Origin: Actinomycetes bacterium
Lineage (GTDB): Bacteria > Actinomycetota > Acidimicrobiia > IMCC26256 > JANYLB01
Assembly: GCA_025363815.1 (NCBI GenBank)
Contig: JANYLB010000033.1
Span: 1 to 45,369, forward strand
DNA length: 45,369 bases
Reading direction: 5' to 3'
Position numbers and translations under genes: made by a program. The notes beneath the pieces are model-generated. The model saw only the letters and a list, made by a program, of their open reading frames with translations. It was not told the origin of the DNA and searched no databases. Positions 22,448-30,389 of the stretch are shown here, piece after piece (positions within the stretch are counted from its first letter, which is position 1; each line of letters starts with the position of its first letter).

Positions 22448-22861
22448 GTGCGCCGAGCCCGAGTTGATGTCCGACCCGCCCTCCTGGGGCTCCTCGCCCT
22501 CCTGGCGCTCGGCGCGTGCGGTAGCAGCGCGGTGACGCCGGTCGTGTCGCCGCTTCAGCGGGAGATTCGGAGGACTGCGGTGACGCCCGCGCCGGCGACC
22601 ATCTCAGCCGATGACGACGTCTTCGTACCGAAGCTGGTCAAGGTCCGGGCGGATACAGATATCACGTTCACCAACAACGGCCATCGGCTGCACGATGTCA
22701 TCCCGGTCGACGGCGGGGGGTTTCGGATCAACACCGACGAGCTCCGACCGCGCGCGTCGAAGACCGTGCGGATCACGAAACCGGGGACGTATCGGTACTT
22801 CTGTTCGATTCACGGGACCGCTAACAGCGGAATGAGGGGCACGATCGTCGTGGTGCGCTAG
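22448..22861 (+). CDS. Cupredoxin-domain lipoprotein (plastocyanin/azurin-like)
   Basis: This 137-residue exported protein starts with a lipoprotein signal: Arg-rich n-region, hydrophobic LLGLLALLALGAC, and lipidation Cys at about residue 24. The mature domain is a short blue-copper fold. FTNNGHRLHDVIP supplies the first His ligand, and the C-terminal YRYFCSIHGTANSGM supplies Cys, His and Met. This ligand set is that of type 1 copper proteins, so it probably binds one copper on the outer face of the membrane and carries electrons or stores copper. The start is GTG, 22 nt after uvrB. It lies directly before a beta-helix lipoprotein. Confidence 0.85.
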   Translation: MRRARVDVRPALLGLLALLALGACGSSAVTPVVSPLQREIRRTAVTPAPATISADDDVFVPKLVKVRADTDITFTNNGHRLHDVIPVDGGGFRINTDELRPRASKTVRITKPGTYRYFCSIHGTANSGMRGTIVVVR

Positions 22862-22908
22862 AAGTGTCGTGTTGGTCTCGGCATCGGGACCGCGGGATCG
22901 GGGGAAAC

Positions 22909-24282
22909 ATGCAAAGAGTGGCTCGGATCACCGCGGTTGTGGCAGTGACGTTGCTCGTCGCCTCTGCCTGCTCGAGCGGGTCGTCGAGCGGGTCGTCTGG
23001 CAGCGACGGGAGCGGCGTCGTGCGCAAGGTTCCGGCGCAGTACCAGACGATCCAGAAGGCCGTCGATGCGGCCAAGCCGGGTGACCTCGTGCTTGTGTCG
23101 CCCGGTACCTACCACGAAGCGGTGACCGTTGAGACCTCCGACATCGTGATCCGCGGGCTCGACCGCGCGACGACGGTGCTTGACGGGGGCTTCAAGCTCG
23201 ACAACGGCATCAGGGTCGTCGGCGCGAACGGCGTCGCGGTCGAGAACATGACCGCACGCAACTACACCGCCAACGGCTTCTTCTGGACCGGCGTGGTCGG
23301 GTACAGGGCTTCGTACCTGAGCGCAATCCGCAACGGTGACTACGGCGTGTACGCGTTCAAGTCGACGAAGGGACTGATCGAGCACTCCTACGGCGCGGGG
23401 AGCCCCGACGCCGGCTTCTACATCGGGGCCTGTTATAAGTGCAGCTCGGTGGTAGACGACGTTGTGTCGGAGTGGAACGGTCTCGGGTACTCAGGAACGA
23501 ACTCCGGCGGAGACCTGTTCATCGTGAACTCGGTGTTCCGCCACAACCGTGCCGGTATCGTGCCGAACGTCGGAACCTACGAGCCGTGCTTCCCGCAACG
23601 GGATACGACCATTGTCGGCAACCTCGTCTTCTCGAACAACAATCCCGGTACGGACGCAATCGACGCGGCTCAACTCGCGTTCGGCAACGGGATCCTGCTT
23701 GTCGGTGCGGTGGGTAACACCGTCGAACGCAACCAGATCTGGGATCACGACATCACCGGAATCGGTGTGGTGCCGTTCCCGGAGAGCAATCCCCACGCGG
23801 TCTCTTCGAAGAAGCTGACCGCCTGCGAAGCCAAGCCACCGAAGGCAGTGCTCGACGTCGTCGGTCCGATGCCCTCGACTGTGCTCTGGCCGTCGACCGA
23901 CAACCGGGTGATCGGCAACATGGTCGGCGATTCGCGACTGGCCGACCTCGGGATGAACATGGTGGGAACGACGCCTACTCCGAACGGCGGCAACTGTTTC
24001 TCCGACAACAGGGCCGCGATCGAATCGCCGACCAAGCTGCAGCAGAAGGCGCCATGTGGCTCTGCTGCGTCGGGTGACTTCGCGGAGGGCGAGTTCGATG
24101 TCGCGCCGCTGATTGCGCGGGCGAAGCCACCGATCGTCTTGTACAAAGACGTGATCCTGCCGGACCCGGGCCTCCAGACCAACATGCCGAACGCGGCGAA
24201 GGCCAAGGCGCGCCCACAGCGGGGCGTGCCCGCGTTCCCGAATCTCACGACGATCGGATTGCCAGCTCGCCCGGCATTGTGA
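22909..24282 (+). CDS. Right-handed parallel beta-helix lipoprotein
   Basis: This 457-residue lipoprotein has the signal ITAVVAVTLLVASAC followed by a Ser/Gly linker. The segment VPAQYQTIQKAVDAAKPGDLVLVSPGTYHEAV is the classic entry of NosD/pectate-lyase-type beta-helices, and rungs repeat through about residue 300 (for example DIVIRGLDRATTVLDGG, NGVAVENMTARN, NTVERNQIWDHDITGIGV). Paired cysteines (CYKC) and others may form disulfides outside the cell. No clear catalytic set is visible, so it may bind or cleave a polysaccharide, or be structural. ATG 22909 has GGGG upstream; the in-frame upstream extension to 22864 lacks a signal start. Its stop overlaps the next gene in GTGA. Confidence 0.85.
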   Translation: MQRVARITAVVAVTLLVASACSSGSSSGSSGSDGSGVVRKVPAQYQTIQKAVDAAKPGDLVLVSPGTYHEAVTVETSDIVIRGLDRATTVLDGGFKLDNGIRVVGANGVAVENMTARNYTANGFFWTGVVGYRASYLSAIRNGDYGVYAFKSTKGLIEHSYGAGSPDAGFYIGACYKCSSVVDDVVSEWNGLGYSGTNSGGDLFIVNSVFRHNRAGIVPNVGTYEPCFPQRDTTIVGNLVFSNNNPGTDAIDAAQLAFGNGILLVGAVGNTVERNQIWDHDITGIGVVPFPESNPHAVSSKKLTACEAKPPKAVLDVVGPMPSTVLWPSTDNRVIGNMVGDSRLADLGMNMVGTTPTPNGGNCFSDNRAAIESPTKLQQKAPCGSAASGDFAEGEFDVAPLIARAKPPIVLYKDVILPDPGLQTNMPNAAKAKARPQRGVPAFPNLTTIGLPARPAL

Positions 24283-25178
24283 TCGGGTTCCGGGCGTCGC
24301 TCGCAGGTATCGCCGCGGTCGTGCTCGGGTTTGGCGCGATCGGCGGTCCGGTTTCGGGGCCCGCGCCCGGGCCGATGAATTCCGCGGCGCACGGACGCGC
24401 CAGGGGCTTGCCGCGGGGGCGCCCCAACTCCGACTTCTCGTATGACGGCGCGTTGTTCGTCGCCGCGTGCGCGTTTAGCCACGCGCGCTCCGACGACCCG
24501 ATCGTGTTTCCGGGTCGCCCCGGACTGTCGCACCGCCACGACTTCTTCGGCAGCACCGGCACCGACGCGCATTCAACTCGGCGCTCCTTGGCCAGGGAGG
24601 GCTCGACTACCTGCGATCTCGCGGGTGACACCGCCGCCTACTGGGCGCCAACGTTGCTCCGCGGGGGTGTTCCGGTGACTCCTGCGGTGGCCGACGCGTA
24701 CTACAGGGTCGCTCCGGGCGTGGCGGAGTCACAGGTAGAGCCCTATCCGGCGGGGCTGGAGATGATCGCGGGCGATGCCCACACCGACCGGCCACTCCCG
24801 GTGCAGATCGTCGGCTGGGGCTGCGGTCGAGCACCCGATGCGACCAGCACGATCCCGAGATGCCCGACGGAACGCCCGCTTGATCTGCGCGTCACGTTTC
24901 CGGATTGCTGGAACGGACGCGACCTCGACTCAGCGGATCACGTGAGTCATGTCGCGTACTCGACGAGGCGCGGGTGCCCGAAGGGCTACCCGGTCGGGAT
25001 GCCGCGCCTGACGCTCCTCGTGGTCTATCCGGTCACGGGTGATCCATCGGGGCTGGAGCCGGCGAGTGGACCGGCGATGACCGCGCACGCGGACTTTCTC
25101 AACGCCTGGGATCAGAGGGCGTTGGCCCAGAACGTGCGCTCGTGTCTGCGCCGCAAAGTCGTCTGCTCCGTGCCGTAA
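24279..25178 (+). CDS. Exported DUF1996-domain protein
   Basis: This 299-residue protein has an N-terminal hydrophobic signal (about 7-25). The DUF1996 hallmarks are visible: SHRHDFFGSTG near 89-99, APTLLRGGVPVTP, the strongly conserved RVTFPDCWNGRDLDS, and HADFLNAWD near the end. The domain occurs in secreted proteins of fungi and actinobacteria, and no reaction is established for it. The conserved His/Asp/Cys residues suggest a metal-dependent or disulfide-stabilised extracellular domain. The GTG start overlaps the beta-helix stop (GTGA), so the two are coupled and probably act together. With the cupredoxin lipoprotein they form a small envelope cassette between uvrB and uvrA. Confidence 0.85.
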   Translation: MIGFRASLAGIAAVVLGFGAIGGPVSGPAPGPMNSAAHGRARGLPRGRPNSDFSYDGALFVAACAFSHARSDDPIVFPGRPGLSHRHDFFGSTGTDAHSTRRSLAREGSTTCDLAGDTAAYWAPTLLRGGVPVTPAVADAYYRVAPGVAESQVEPYPAGLEMIAGDAHTDRPLPVQIVGWGCGRAPDATSTIPRCPTERPLDLRVTFPDCWNGRDLDSADHVSHVAYSTRRGCPKGYPVGMPRLTLLVVYPVTGDPSGLEPASGPAMTAHADFLNAWDQRALAQNVRSCLRRKVVCSVP

Positions 25179-25227
25179 TCCGGTTGTGGGCGCGGTGATG
25201 CTCACACTCGGTCTTCCACCCATGCAC

Positions 25228-25243
25228 TCGAACGTCCGTTCGG
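25228..25243 (+). promoter_or_regulatory. LexA-type SOS box upstream of uvrA
   Basis: The sequence TCGAACGTCCGTTCGG contains CGAAC-N4-GTTCG, the operator recognised by LexA in actinobacteria and Bacillus. It overlaps the expected -35 region of the TAGACT -10 at 25250-25255, so bound LexA would block the promoter. It lies 22-37 nt before the uvrA start. The match is seen in the sequence; regulation by LexA is inferred. Confidence 0.85.
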
Positions 25244-25249
25244 GTCGTC

Positions 25250-25255
25250 TAGACT
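25250..25255 (+). promoter_or_regulatory. -10 element of uvrA
   Basis: TAGACT lies 9 nt before the uvrA ATG and directly downstream of the SOS box. A transcription start near 25262 would leave almost no leader. Confidence 0.55.
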
Positions 25256-25264
25256 GGGCACTTC

Positions 25265-28111
25265 ATGGCGGAGTCCTCGATCATCATCCGAGGCGCTCGG
25301 GAGCACAACCTCCGAGACGTCGATCTCACCGTGCCGCGCGATCAGTTGGTCGTGTTCACCGGGCTGTCCGGATCCGGCAAGTCTTCGCTCGCGTTCGACA
25401 CGATCTACGCCGAGGGTCAACGGCGATACGTCGAGTCCCTGTCGAGCTACGCGCGCCAGTTTCTCGGCCAGATGGACAAGCCCGACGTCGACTTCATCGA
25501 GGGATTGTCGCCGGCGATCTCGATCGATCAGAAGTCGGCGGGCCGCAACCCGCGTTCGACGGTGGGCACGATCACCGAGATATACGACTATCTCCGGTTG
25601 CTCTACGCGCGCATCGGTATTCAGCACGACCCGGAGACGGGCGAGGTGATCAAGCGACAAACCCCTCAGGAGTTCGTCGATCGCGTCCTCGAGCTTCCCG
25701 AGGGTGCCCGGTTCCAAGTGATCGCGCCGGTCGTGAGGGGCCGCAAGGGTGAGTACAACTCGCTTCTCGCCGAGCTTGCCGGAGAAGGTTTCGCCCGCGC
25801 CCGTGTAGACGGCGAGATAATCGAGCTGTCTGGTCTCGCCGGTACCGGCGGCATGTCGACCGACGGCGTCCGCCTGGCGCGCTACGAGCAGCACTCCATC
25901 GAGGTGATCGTCGACCGCCTGGTGCGGCGCGACGGCATCGAGCGCCGCCTGACCGACTCCGTCGAGACCGCGCTACGACTGGCCGAGGGCGTGTGCATCG
26001 TCGAGCCCGTCGACAAGGAGGGAGAGCCCGACGGCGACCAGCTCATCTTGAGCCAGCACGGTGAAGAGCTCGCGCCTCGCAACTTCTCGTTCAACTCTCC
26101 GTACGGCGCCTGCGAGCGTTGCGACGGCCTCGGGACCCGCTTCGAGGTCGATCCCGAGCTGGTCGTGTCTGATGACGATCTCTCGATCGAGGAAGGCGCG
26201 ATCGCGCCTTGGTCGGGTTTTCGGGGCGAATACTTCAACCGGGTGCTGAGCGCGGTGGCCGAGGAGCATGGCTTCTCGACGGCCATGCCGTGGAAGAAGT
26301 TGAAGAAGTCGGTGAAGAAGATCGTGTTGTACGGCGGGGGACCGGCCCAAGTCTTGGTCCAGTACAAGAACCGCTACGGGCGAAAGCGCTCGTACAACAC
26401 CCGCTACGAGGGCGTGATCCCGTGGCTGGCGCGTCGTCACTCCGAGTCGGAGAGCGACAGGGCTCGCGAACAGATCGAGGGGTACATGCGCGAGGTGCCG
26501 TGCCCCGCGTGCAACGGCGACCGCCTCAAGCCCGCATCGCTCGCGGTCACGATCCATGACAAGAACATCGCCGAGGTCGGCAACCTCTCGATCCGCAGAT
26601 GCGGGCAGTTCTTCCTCGATCTCGAGCTGTCGGAACGCGATCGGATGATTGCCGAGCGCGTGCTGAAGGAGGTCAACGAACGGCTGCGGTTCCTCCTCGA
26701 TGTCGGTCTCGACTATCTCAGCCTCAACCGGTCGGCAGGCACGCTTGCCGGCGGCGAGGCGCAACGGATCCGGCTCGCGTCGCAGATTGGCAGCGGCCTG
26801 ACCGGTGTTCTGTACGTGCTCGATGAGCCGTCGATCGGTCTCCACCAGCGAGACAACCAGCGCCTCATCGACACGATGCTGCGGCTGCGCGATCTCGGCA
26901 ACACGGTGATCGTCGTCGAGCACGACGAAGAGACGATCCGAGTCGCGGATTTCGTCGTCGACATCGGCCCCGGCGCGGGTGAGCACGGAGGCGAGATCGT
27001 CGTGGCCGGGACGTTGAAAGACCTGCTCAAGAAGAAGGACTCGATCACCGGTCAATACCTCAGCGGCAAGCGCAGCATCCCGATCCCGGAGATGCGTCGT
27101 CAGCCGGGTGAGGAATGGATCACTGTTCGGGGTGCGCGCGAGCACAACCTGAAGAACATCGACGTCGAGTTCCCCCTCGGGTGCCTCGTCGCGGTCACCG
27201 GCGTTAGTGGCAGCGGCAAGAGCACACTGGTCAACGACATCCTTTACCACGCGCTCATGCAACGGATCTACCGGTCGCGCACGGTTCCCGGTCGGCACAA
27301 GACGATCGATGGCACCGAGTCGCTCGACAAGGTCATCAACATCGACCAGTCTCCGATCGGGCGGACACCGCGGTCGAACCCGGCCACCTACACGGGCATG
27401 TTCGACAAGATCCGCACGCTCTTCGCGAAGACGCCCGAGGCCAAGGTGCGCGGCTACATGCCGGGTCGATTCTCATTCAACGTCAAGGGCGGCCGGTGCG
27501 AGGCATGCGCCGGCGACGGCACGATCAAAATCGAGATGCACTTTCTCCCCGATGTCTACGTGCCGTGCGAGGTGTGCAAGGGCGCCCGTTACAACCGTGA
27601 CACGCTCGACGTCACGTTCAAGGGAAAGAACATCGCCGGAGTGCTCGATCTAAGCATCGAAGAGGCGGTCGAGTTCTTCACCAACCAGCCGACCATCGCC
27701 CGCACACTGCAGACCCTGTTCGACGTCGGCCTCGGCTACGTGAGATTGGGCCAGCCCGCGCCGACCCTGTCGGGTGGTGAGGCGCAACGGGTCAAGTTGG
27801 CGACGGAGCTGGGAAAACGGTCGACGGGTAGCACCATCTACATCCTCGACGAGCCCACCACCGGCCTTCACTTCGAAGATGTGCGACGGCTGCTCGGCGT
27901 GCTCTCGCGCTTGGTCGACGCGGGGAACACGGTGCTCGTCATCGAGCACAACCTCGACGTGATCAAGTGTGCCGACTGGATTGTCGATCTTGGTCCTGAA
28001 GGTGGCGACGGCGGCGGCGTCGTTGTGGCCGAGGGCACTCCCGAACAGGTTGCGAAGCATCCCGATAGCCACACCGGTCGGTTCCTCGCGCCGATCCTCG
28101 GAGTGTCCTAG
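25265..28111 (+). CDS. uvrA: Excinuclease ABC subunit UvrA
   Basis: This 948-residue ABC-type ATPase scans DNA for lesions and loads UvrB. Two nucleotide-binding units are present: Walker [13 protein letters not shown] near the N-terminus and [13 protein letters not shown] in the second half. The signatures are [12 protein letters not shown] (first) and [12 protein letters not shown] (second), with D-loops [12 protein letters not shown] and [12 protein letters not shown]. Zinc-binding CxxC pairs appear at [25 protein letters not shown] and CEVCKG. The first signature has Ala in place of the usual Ser; the rest is normal. The gene is monocistronic-looking, with its own SOS-controlled promoter. 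Confidence 0.97.
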   Translation: MAESSIIIRGAREHNLRDVDLTVPRDQLVVFTGLSGSGKSSLAFDTIYAEGQRRYVESLSSYARQFLGQMDKPDVDFIEGLSPAISIDQKSAGRNPRSTVGTITEIYDYLRLLYARIGIQHDPETGEVIKRQTPQEFVDRVLELPEGARFQVIAPVVRGRKGEYNSLLAELAGEGFARARVDGEIIELSGLAGTGGMSTDGVRLARYEQHSIEVIVDRLVRRDGIERRLTDSVETALRLAEGVCIVEPVDKEGEPDGDQLILSQHGEELAPRNFSFNSPYGACERCDGLGTRFEVDPELVVSDDDLSIEEGAIAPWSGFRGEYFNRVLSAVAEEHGFSTAMPWKKLKKSVKKIVLYGGGPAQVLVQYKNRYGRKRSYNTRYEGVIPWLARRHSESESDRAREQIEGYMREVPCPACNGDRLKPASLAVTIHDKNIAEVGNLSIRRCGQFFLDLELSERDRMIAERVLKEVNERLRFLLDVGLDYLSLNRSAGTLAGGEAQRIRLASQIGSGLTGVLYVLDEPSIGLHQRDNQRLIDTMLRLRDLGNTVIVVEHDEETIRVADFVVDIGPGAGEHGGEIVVAGTLKDLLKKKDSITGQYLSGKRSIPIPEMRRQPGEEWITVRGAREHNLKNIDVEFPLGCLVAVTGVSGSGKSTLVNDILYHALMQRIYRSRTVPGRHKTIDGTESLDKVINIDQSPIGRTPRSNPATYTGMFDKIRTLFAKTPEAKVRGYMPGRFSFNVKGGRCEACAGDGTIKIEMHFLPDVYVPCEVCKGARYNRDTLDVTFKGKNIAGVLDLSIEEAVEFFTNQPTIARTLQTLFDVGLGYVRLGQPAPTLSGGEAQRVKLATELGKRSTGSTIYILDEPTTGLHFEDVRRLLGVLSRLVDAGNTVLVIEHNLDVIKCADWIVDLGPEGGDGGGVVVAEGTPEQVAKHPDSHTGRFLAPILGVS

Positions 28112-28113
28112 CG

Positions 28114-28130
28114 CGCCGATGTTGTCGGCG
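28114..28130 (+). terminator. Weak hairpin after uvrA
   Basis: CGCCGA/TCGGCG form a 6-bp stem with a 5-nt loop, starting 3 nt after the uvrA stop. Without a T tract, terminator function is uncertain. Nothing else recognisable lies in 28131-28290. Confidence 0.35.
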
Positions 28131-28290
28131 AGTTGATTCAATTGGCGGCACCGAGGGCCGATTCTGCTTACGTAGTCCGGACGCCGGCCGGGTGGGAACG
28201 GAAGCCCACTCGGCGGCGCACCGGGTTGCGCCGGCTCAGGTGAGGTCGGAGCGAAGACCTCGGGGTCCGAGGGGTACGAGCGAATGCTCG

Positions 28291-28296
28291 TAGCCT
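28291..28296 (+). promoter_or_regulatory. -10 element of the methyltransferase gene at 28304
   Basis: TAGCCT ends 7 nt before the ATG, with no Shine-Dalgarno sequence. This is another leaderless-type start. Confidence 0.45.
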
Positions 28297-28303
28297 ACCG
28301 ACG

Positions 28304-29044
28304 ATGTCTGATCTGGCCGCCTCCGATCCGGGCGATCCATGGGAAGAACACGCCGGCTGGTGGCAGGACGGGTTCACCGACGGCGCCGACCCCGAGTACG
28401 AGGAGCAGATCCTCCCGCTCGCGCGCGAGCACCTGGCCGGGAGCACACGGGTGCTCGAGGTTGGTACCGGCGAGGGACAGGTGGCGCGGACGGCCTCGGC
28501 ACTCGGTGCCGAGCTGGTCGTGGGCATAGACCCGTCGCGTGCTCAGGCCGCCGAAGCAGCCCGGCGCGGCGGCGGGCCGAAGTTTCTCAGGGCGGGCGCG
28601 GCAGCTCTTCCCTTCGCCTCGGACAGGTTCGATGCGGTCGTCGCCTGTCTCGTGTTCGAGCACATCGAAGCGGTCGACGACGCGATCGCCGAAGTGGCGC
28701 GCGTGCTGGAACCGGGCGGGCGCTTTCTGTTCTTTCTCAACCACCCGTTGTTGCAGACGCCCGGCAGTGGATGGATCGACGATCAGATCCTCGGGGAGCA
28801 GTACTGGCGCGTCGGCGCGTACCTGCATGAGGACCTGGCTCCAGAAGAGGTAGCGCCCGGTGTGGTGCTGCCGTTCGTGCACCGACCGCTCAGCCGTTAC
28901 GTCAACGCGATGGCAGACCAGGGGATGCTTGTCGAGCGGATGGAAGAGCCCGCTCCCCCGCCGGGATTCCTCGCCCGAGCCCCCGAGTACCCCGACGCCG
29001 CCGGGATCCCCCGCCTGCTGTTCCTCCGCGCCCGCCGCCTCTGA
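28304..29044 (+). CDS. Class I SAM-dependent methyltransferase (Methyltransf_11 type)
   Basis: This 246-residue methyltransferase has motif I RVLEVGTGEGQVARTAS (near 49-65), VVGIDPSRAQ as the acidic-loop motif II, SDRFDAVVACLVFEHIE as motif IV and VLEPGGRFLFFLNHP as motif V. The N-terminus WEEHAGWWQDGF is typical of the family. The C-terminal part, with HRPLSRYVNAMADQGMLVERMEEP, resembles small-molecule or quinone-type methyltransferases, but the substrate is not identified. It is transcribed alone toward nadA; the two stop codons are separated by a 44-bp G-rich spacer. Confidence 0.85.
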   Translation: MSDLAASDPGDPWEEHAGWWQDGFTDGADPEYEEQILPLAREHLAGSTRVLEVGTGEGQVARTASALGAELVVGIDPSRAQAAEAARRGGGPKFLRAGAAALPFASDRFDAVVACLVFEHIEAVDDAIAEVARVLEPGGRFLFFLNHPLLQTPGSGWIDDQILGEQYWRVGAYLHEDLAPEEVAPGVVLPFVHRPLSRYVNAMADQGMLVERMEEPAPPPGFLARAPEYPDAAGIPRLLFLRARRL

Positions 29045-29059
29045 CGCCCCTCCACAACC

Positions 29060-29088
29060 GGGGGGGTAGGGGCAGGGGGTAGAGAGGG
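29060..29088. repeat. G-quadruplex-like spacer between convergent genes
   Basis: The plus strand carries G runs of 7, 4, 5 and 3 separated by TA, CA and TAGAGA, filling nearly all of the 44-bp gap between the methyltransferase and nadA stops. It may serve as a terminator-like block for converging polymerases. Confidence 0.8.
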
Positions 29089-30183
29089 TCAGGCGAGGTC
29101 GAGCATGCGTTGGAGTGCGACGCGGGCCCACTCGGCGGTCTCGGCGTCGACAGTGATCTGGTTGAGCACGCGCCCGTCGACGAGGGCTTCGAGACACCAG
29201 GCGAGGTGGGGCTCGTCGATGCGGAACATCGTGGAGCACGGGCAGATCAAAGGGTCGAGCGACAGGACGGTGCGGTCTGGGTGCTCTTTCGCCATTCGCT
29301 GAATCATGTGGATCTCGGTGGCGACGCCAATGACCGCGCCCGGCCCTGCGGCGTCGACCCATTCGAGGATTCGCTCGGTCGATCCGACCTTGTCGGCCAG
29401 CACAACGACCTCGTGCGACGTCTCGGGATGCACGATGACCTCACCCTGGGGGTATTCGGCGCGGAACGCGGCGACATGGTCCGGCGTGAAGCGTTGGTGC
29501 ACCGAGCAGTGGCCCTTCCAGAGCAGGAACGTCGATTCCTTCACGTCGGCATCGTCGAGGCCACCGAGCTCGAAACGCGGGTTCCAGAGCCGCATGTCGG
29601 GTGCCGAGTAGCCCATCTGGAACGCGGTGTTGCGTCCGAGGTGCTGGTCGGGGAAGAACACGACCTTGTCACCGCGGCCAAGCGCCCAGTCGAGCACGGT
29701 CCGGGCATTCGACGACGTGCAGACCGCGCCACCGTGCTCGCCGACGAAGGCCTTTATCGCTGCTGAGGAGTTCATGTAGGTGATCGGGATCACGCGGTCG
29801 ACGTCGGTGATGGCCGCGAGCGATTCCCAGCATTCCTCGACCTGATCGAGGTCGGCCATGTCGGCCATTGAGCAGCCCGCGTTGAGGTCGGGAAGAATGA
29901 CCCGCTGGTGATCGGCGGTGAGCACATCGGCCGACTCGGCCATGAAGTGGACACCGCAGAAGACGATGTCGGTGGCCCGCTCGTTGTCGGCGGCGAATCG
30001 GGCCAGGTTGAACGAGTCGCCGCGGGCGTCGGCCCAACGGATGACCTCGTCACGTTGGTAGTGGTGACCCAAGATCAGCAGGCGGTCGCCGAGGGCTTCC
30101 TTGGCGGCACGAATGCGGGCTTCGAGCGCGGCGGGCTGGGCCGACGTGTACTCGTCGGGCAGCCGGGGCTGTAGTCGCAGCAT
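29089..30183 (-). CDS. nadA: Quinolinate synthase
   Basis: This 364-residue iron-sulfur enzyme condenses iminoaspartate with dihydroxyacetone phosphate to quinolinate in NAD synthesis. It begins MLRLQPRLPDEYTSAQPAAL and has the LGHHYQRDEVI motif. Its three cluster cysteines are in LNAGCSMAD, WKGHCSVH and LICPCSTM, and it contains FCGVHFMAESADVL and ITYMNSSAAIKAF. I chose ATG 30183, with GGGAGA about 9 nt upstream, over an in-frame start at 30246 whose extension is not protein-like. The usual partners nadB and nadC are not adjacent, so the aspartate oxidase or dehydrogenase must be encoded elsewhere. It is divergent from uvrC. Confidence 0.95.
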   Translation of the reverse strand: MLRLQPRLPDEYTSAQPAALEARIRAAKEALGDRLLILGHHYQRDEVIRWADARGDSFNLARFAADNERATDIVFCGVHFMAESADVLTADHQRVILPDLNAGCSMADMADLDQVEECWESLAAITDVDRVIPITYMNSSAAIKAFVGEHGGAVCTSSNARTVLDWALGRGDKVVFFPDQHLGRNTAFQMGYSAPDMRLWNPRFELGGLDDADVKESTFLLWKGHCSVHQRFTPDHVAAFRAEYPQGEVIVHPETSHEVVVLADKVGSTERILEWVDAAGPGAVIGVATEIHMIQRMAKEHPDRTVLSLDPLICPCSTMFRIDEPHLAWCLEALVDGRVLNQITVDAETAEWARVALQRMLDLA

Positions 30184-30389
30184 GGGCTCGGATCTCCCTA
30201 GGGGATGACACCCGAAACGGCCGGCGGGGACAGCCTGGTCGCCCACCGCGGGGTTGTCGGTCGCTTCCTCTCGGAACCGGGAGTCTGTTTACATCGCCGG
30301 AATACCAGGCCGGCCTCAGTTGAGCGTACCCCGAACTGACCCCCTACGCGTCCCCGCGCCGACGACGGGCCTGGGAGAATGGAGAGGTG

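Noticed and set aside
25973-27298. 441-codon open frame antisense to uvrA
   Set aside because: Same explanation; uvrA carries all expected motifs on the plus strand.
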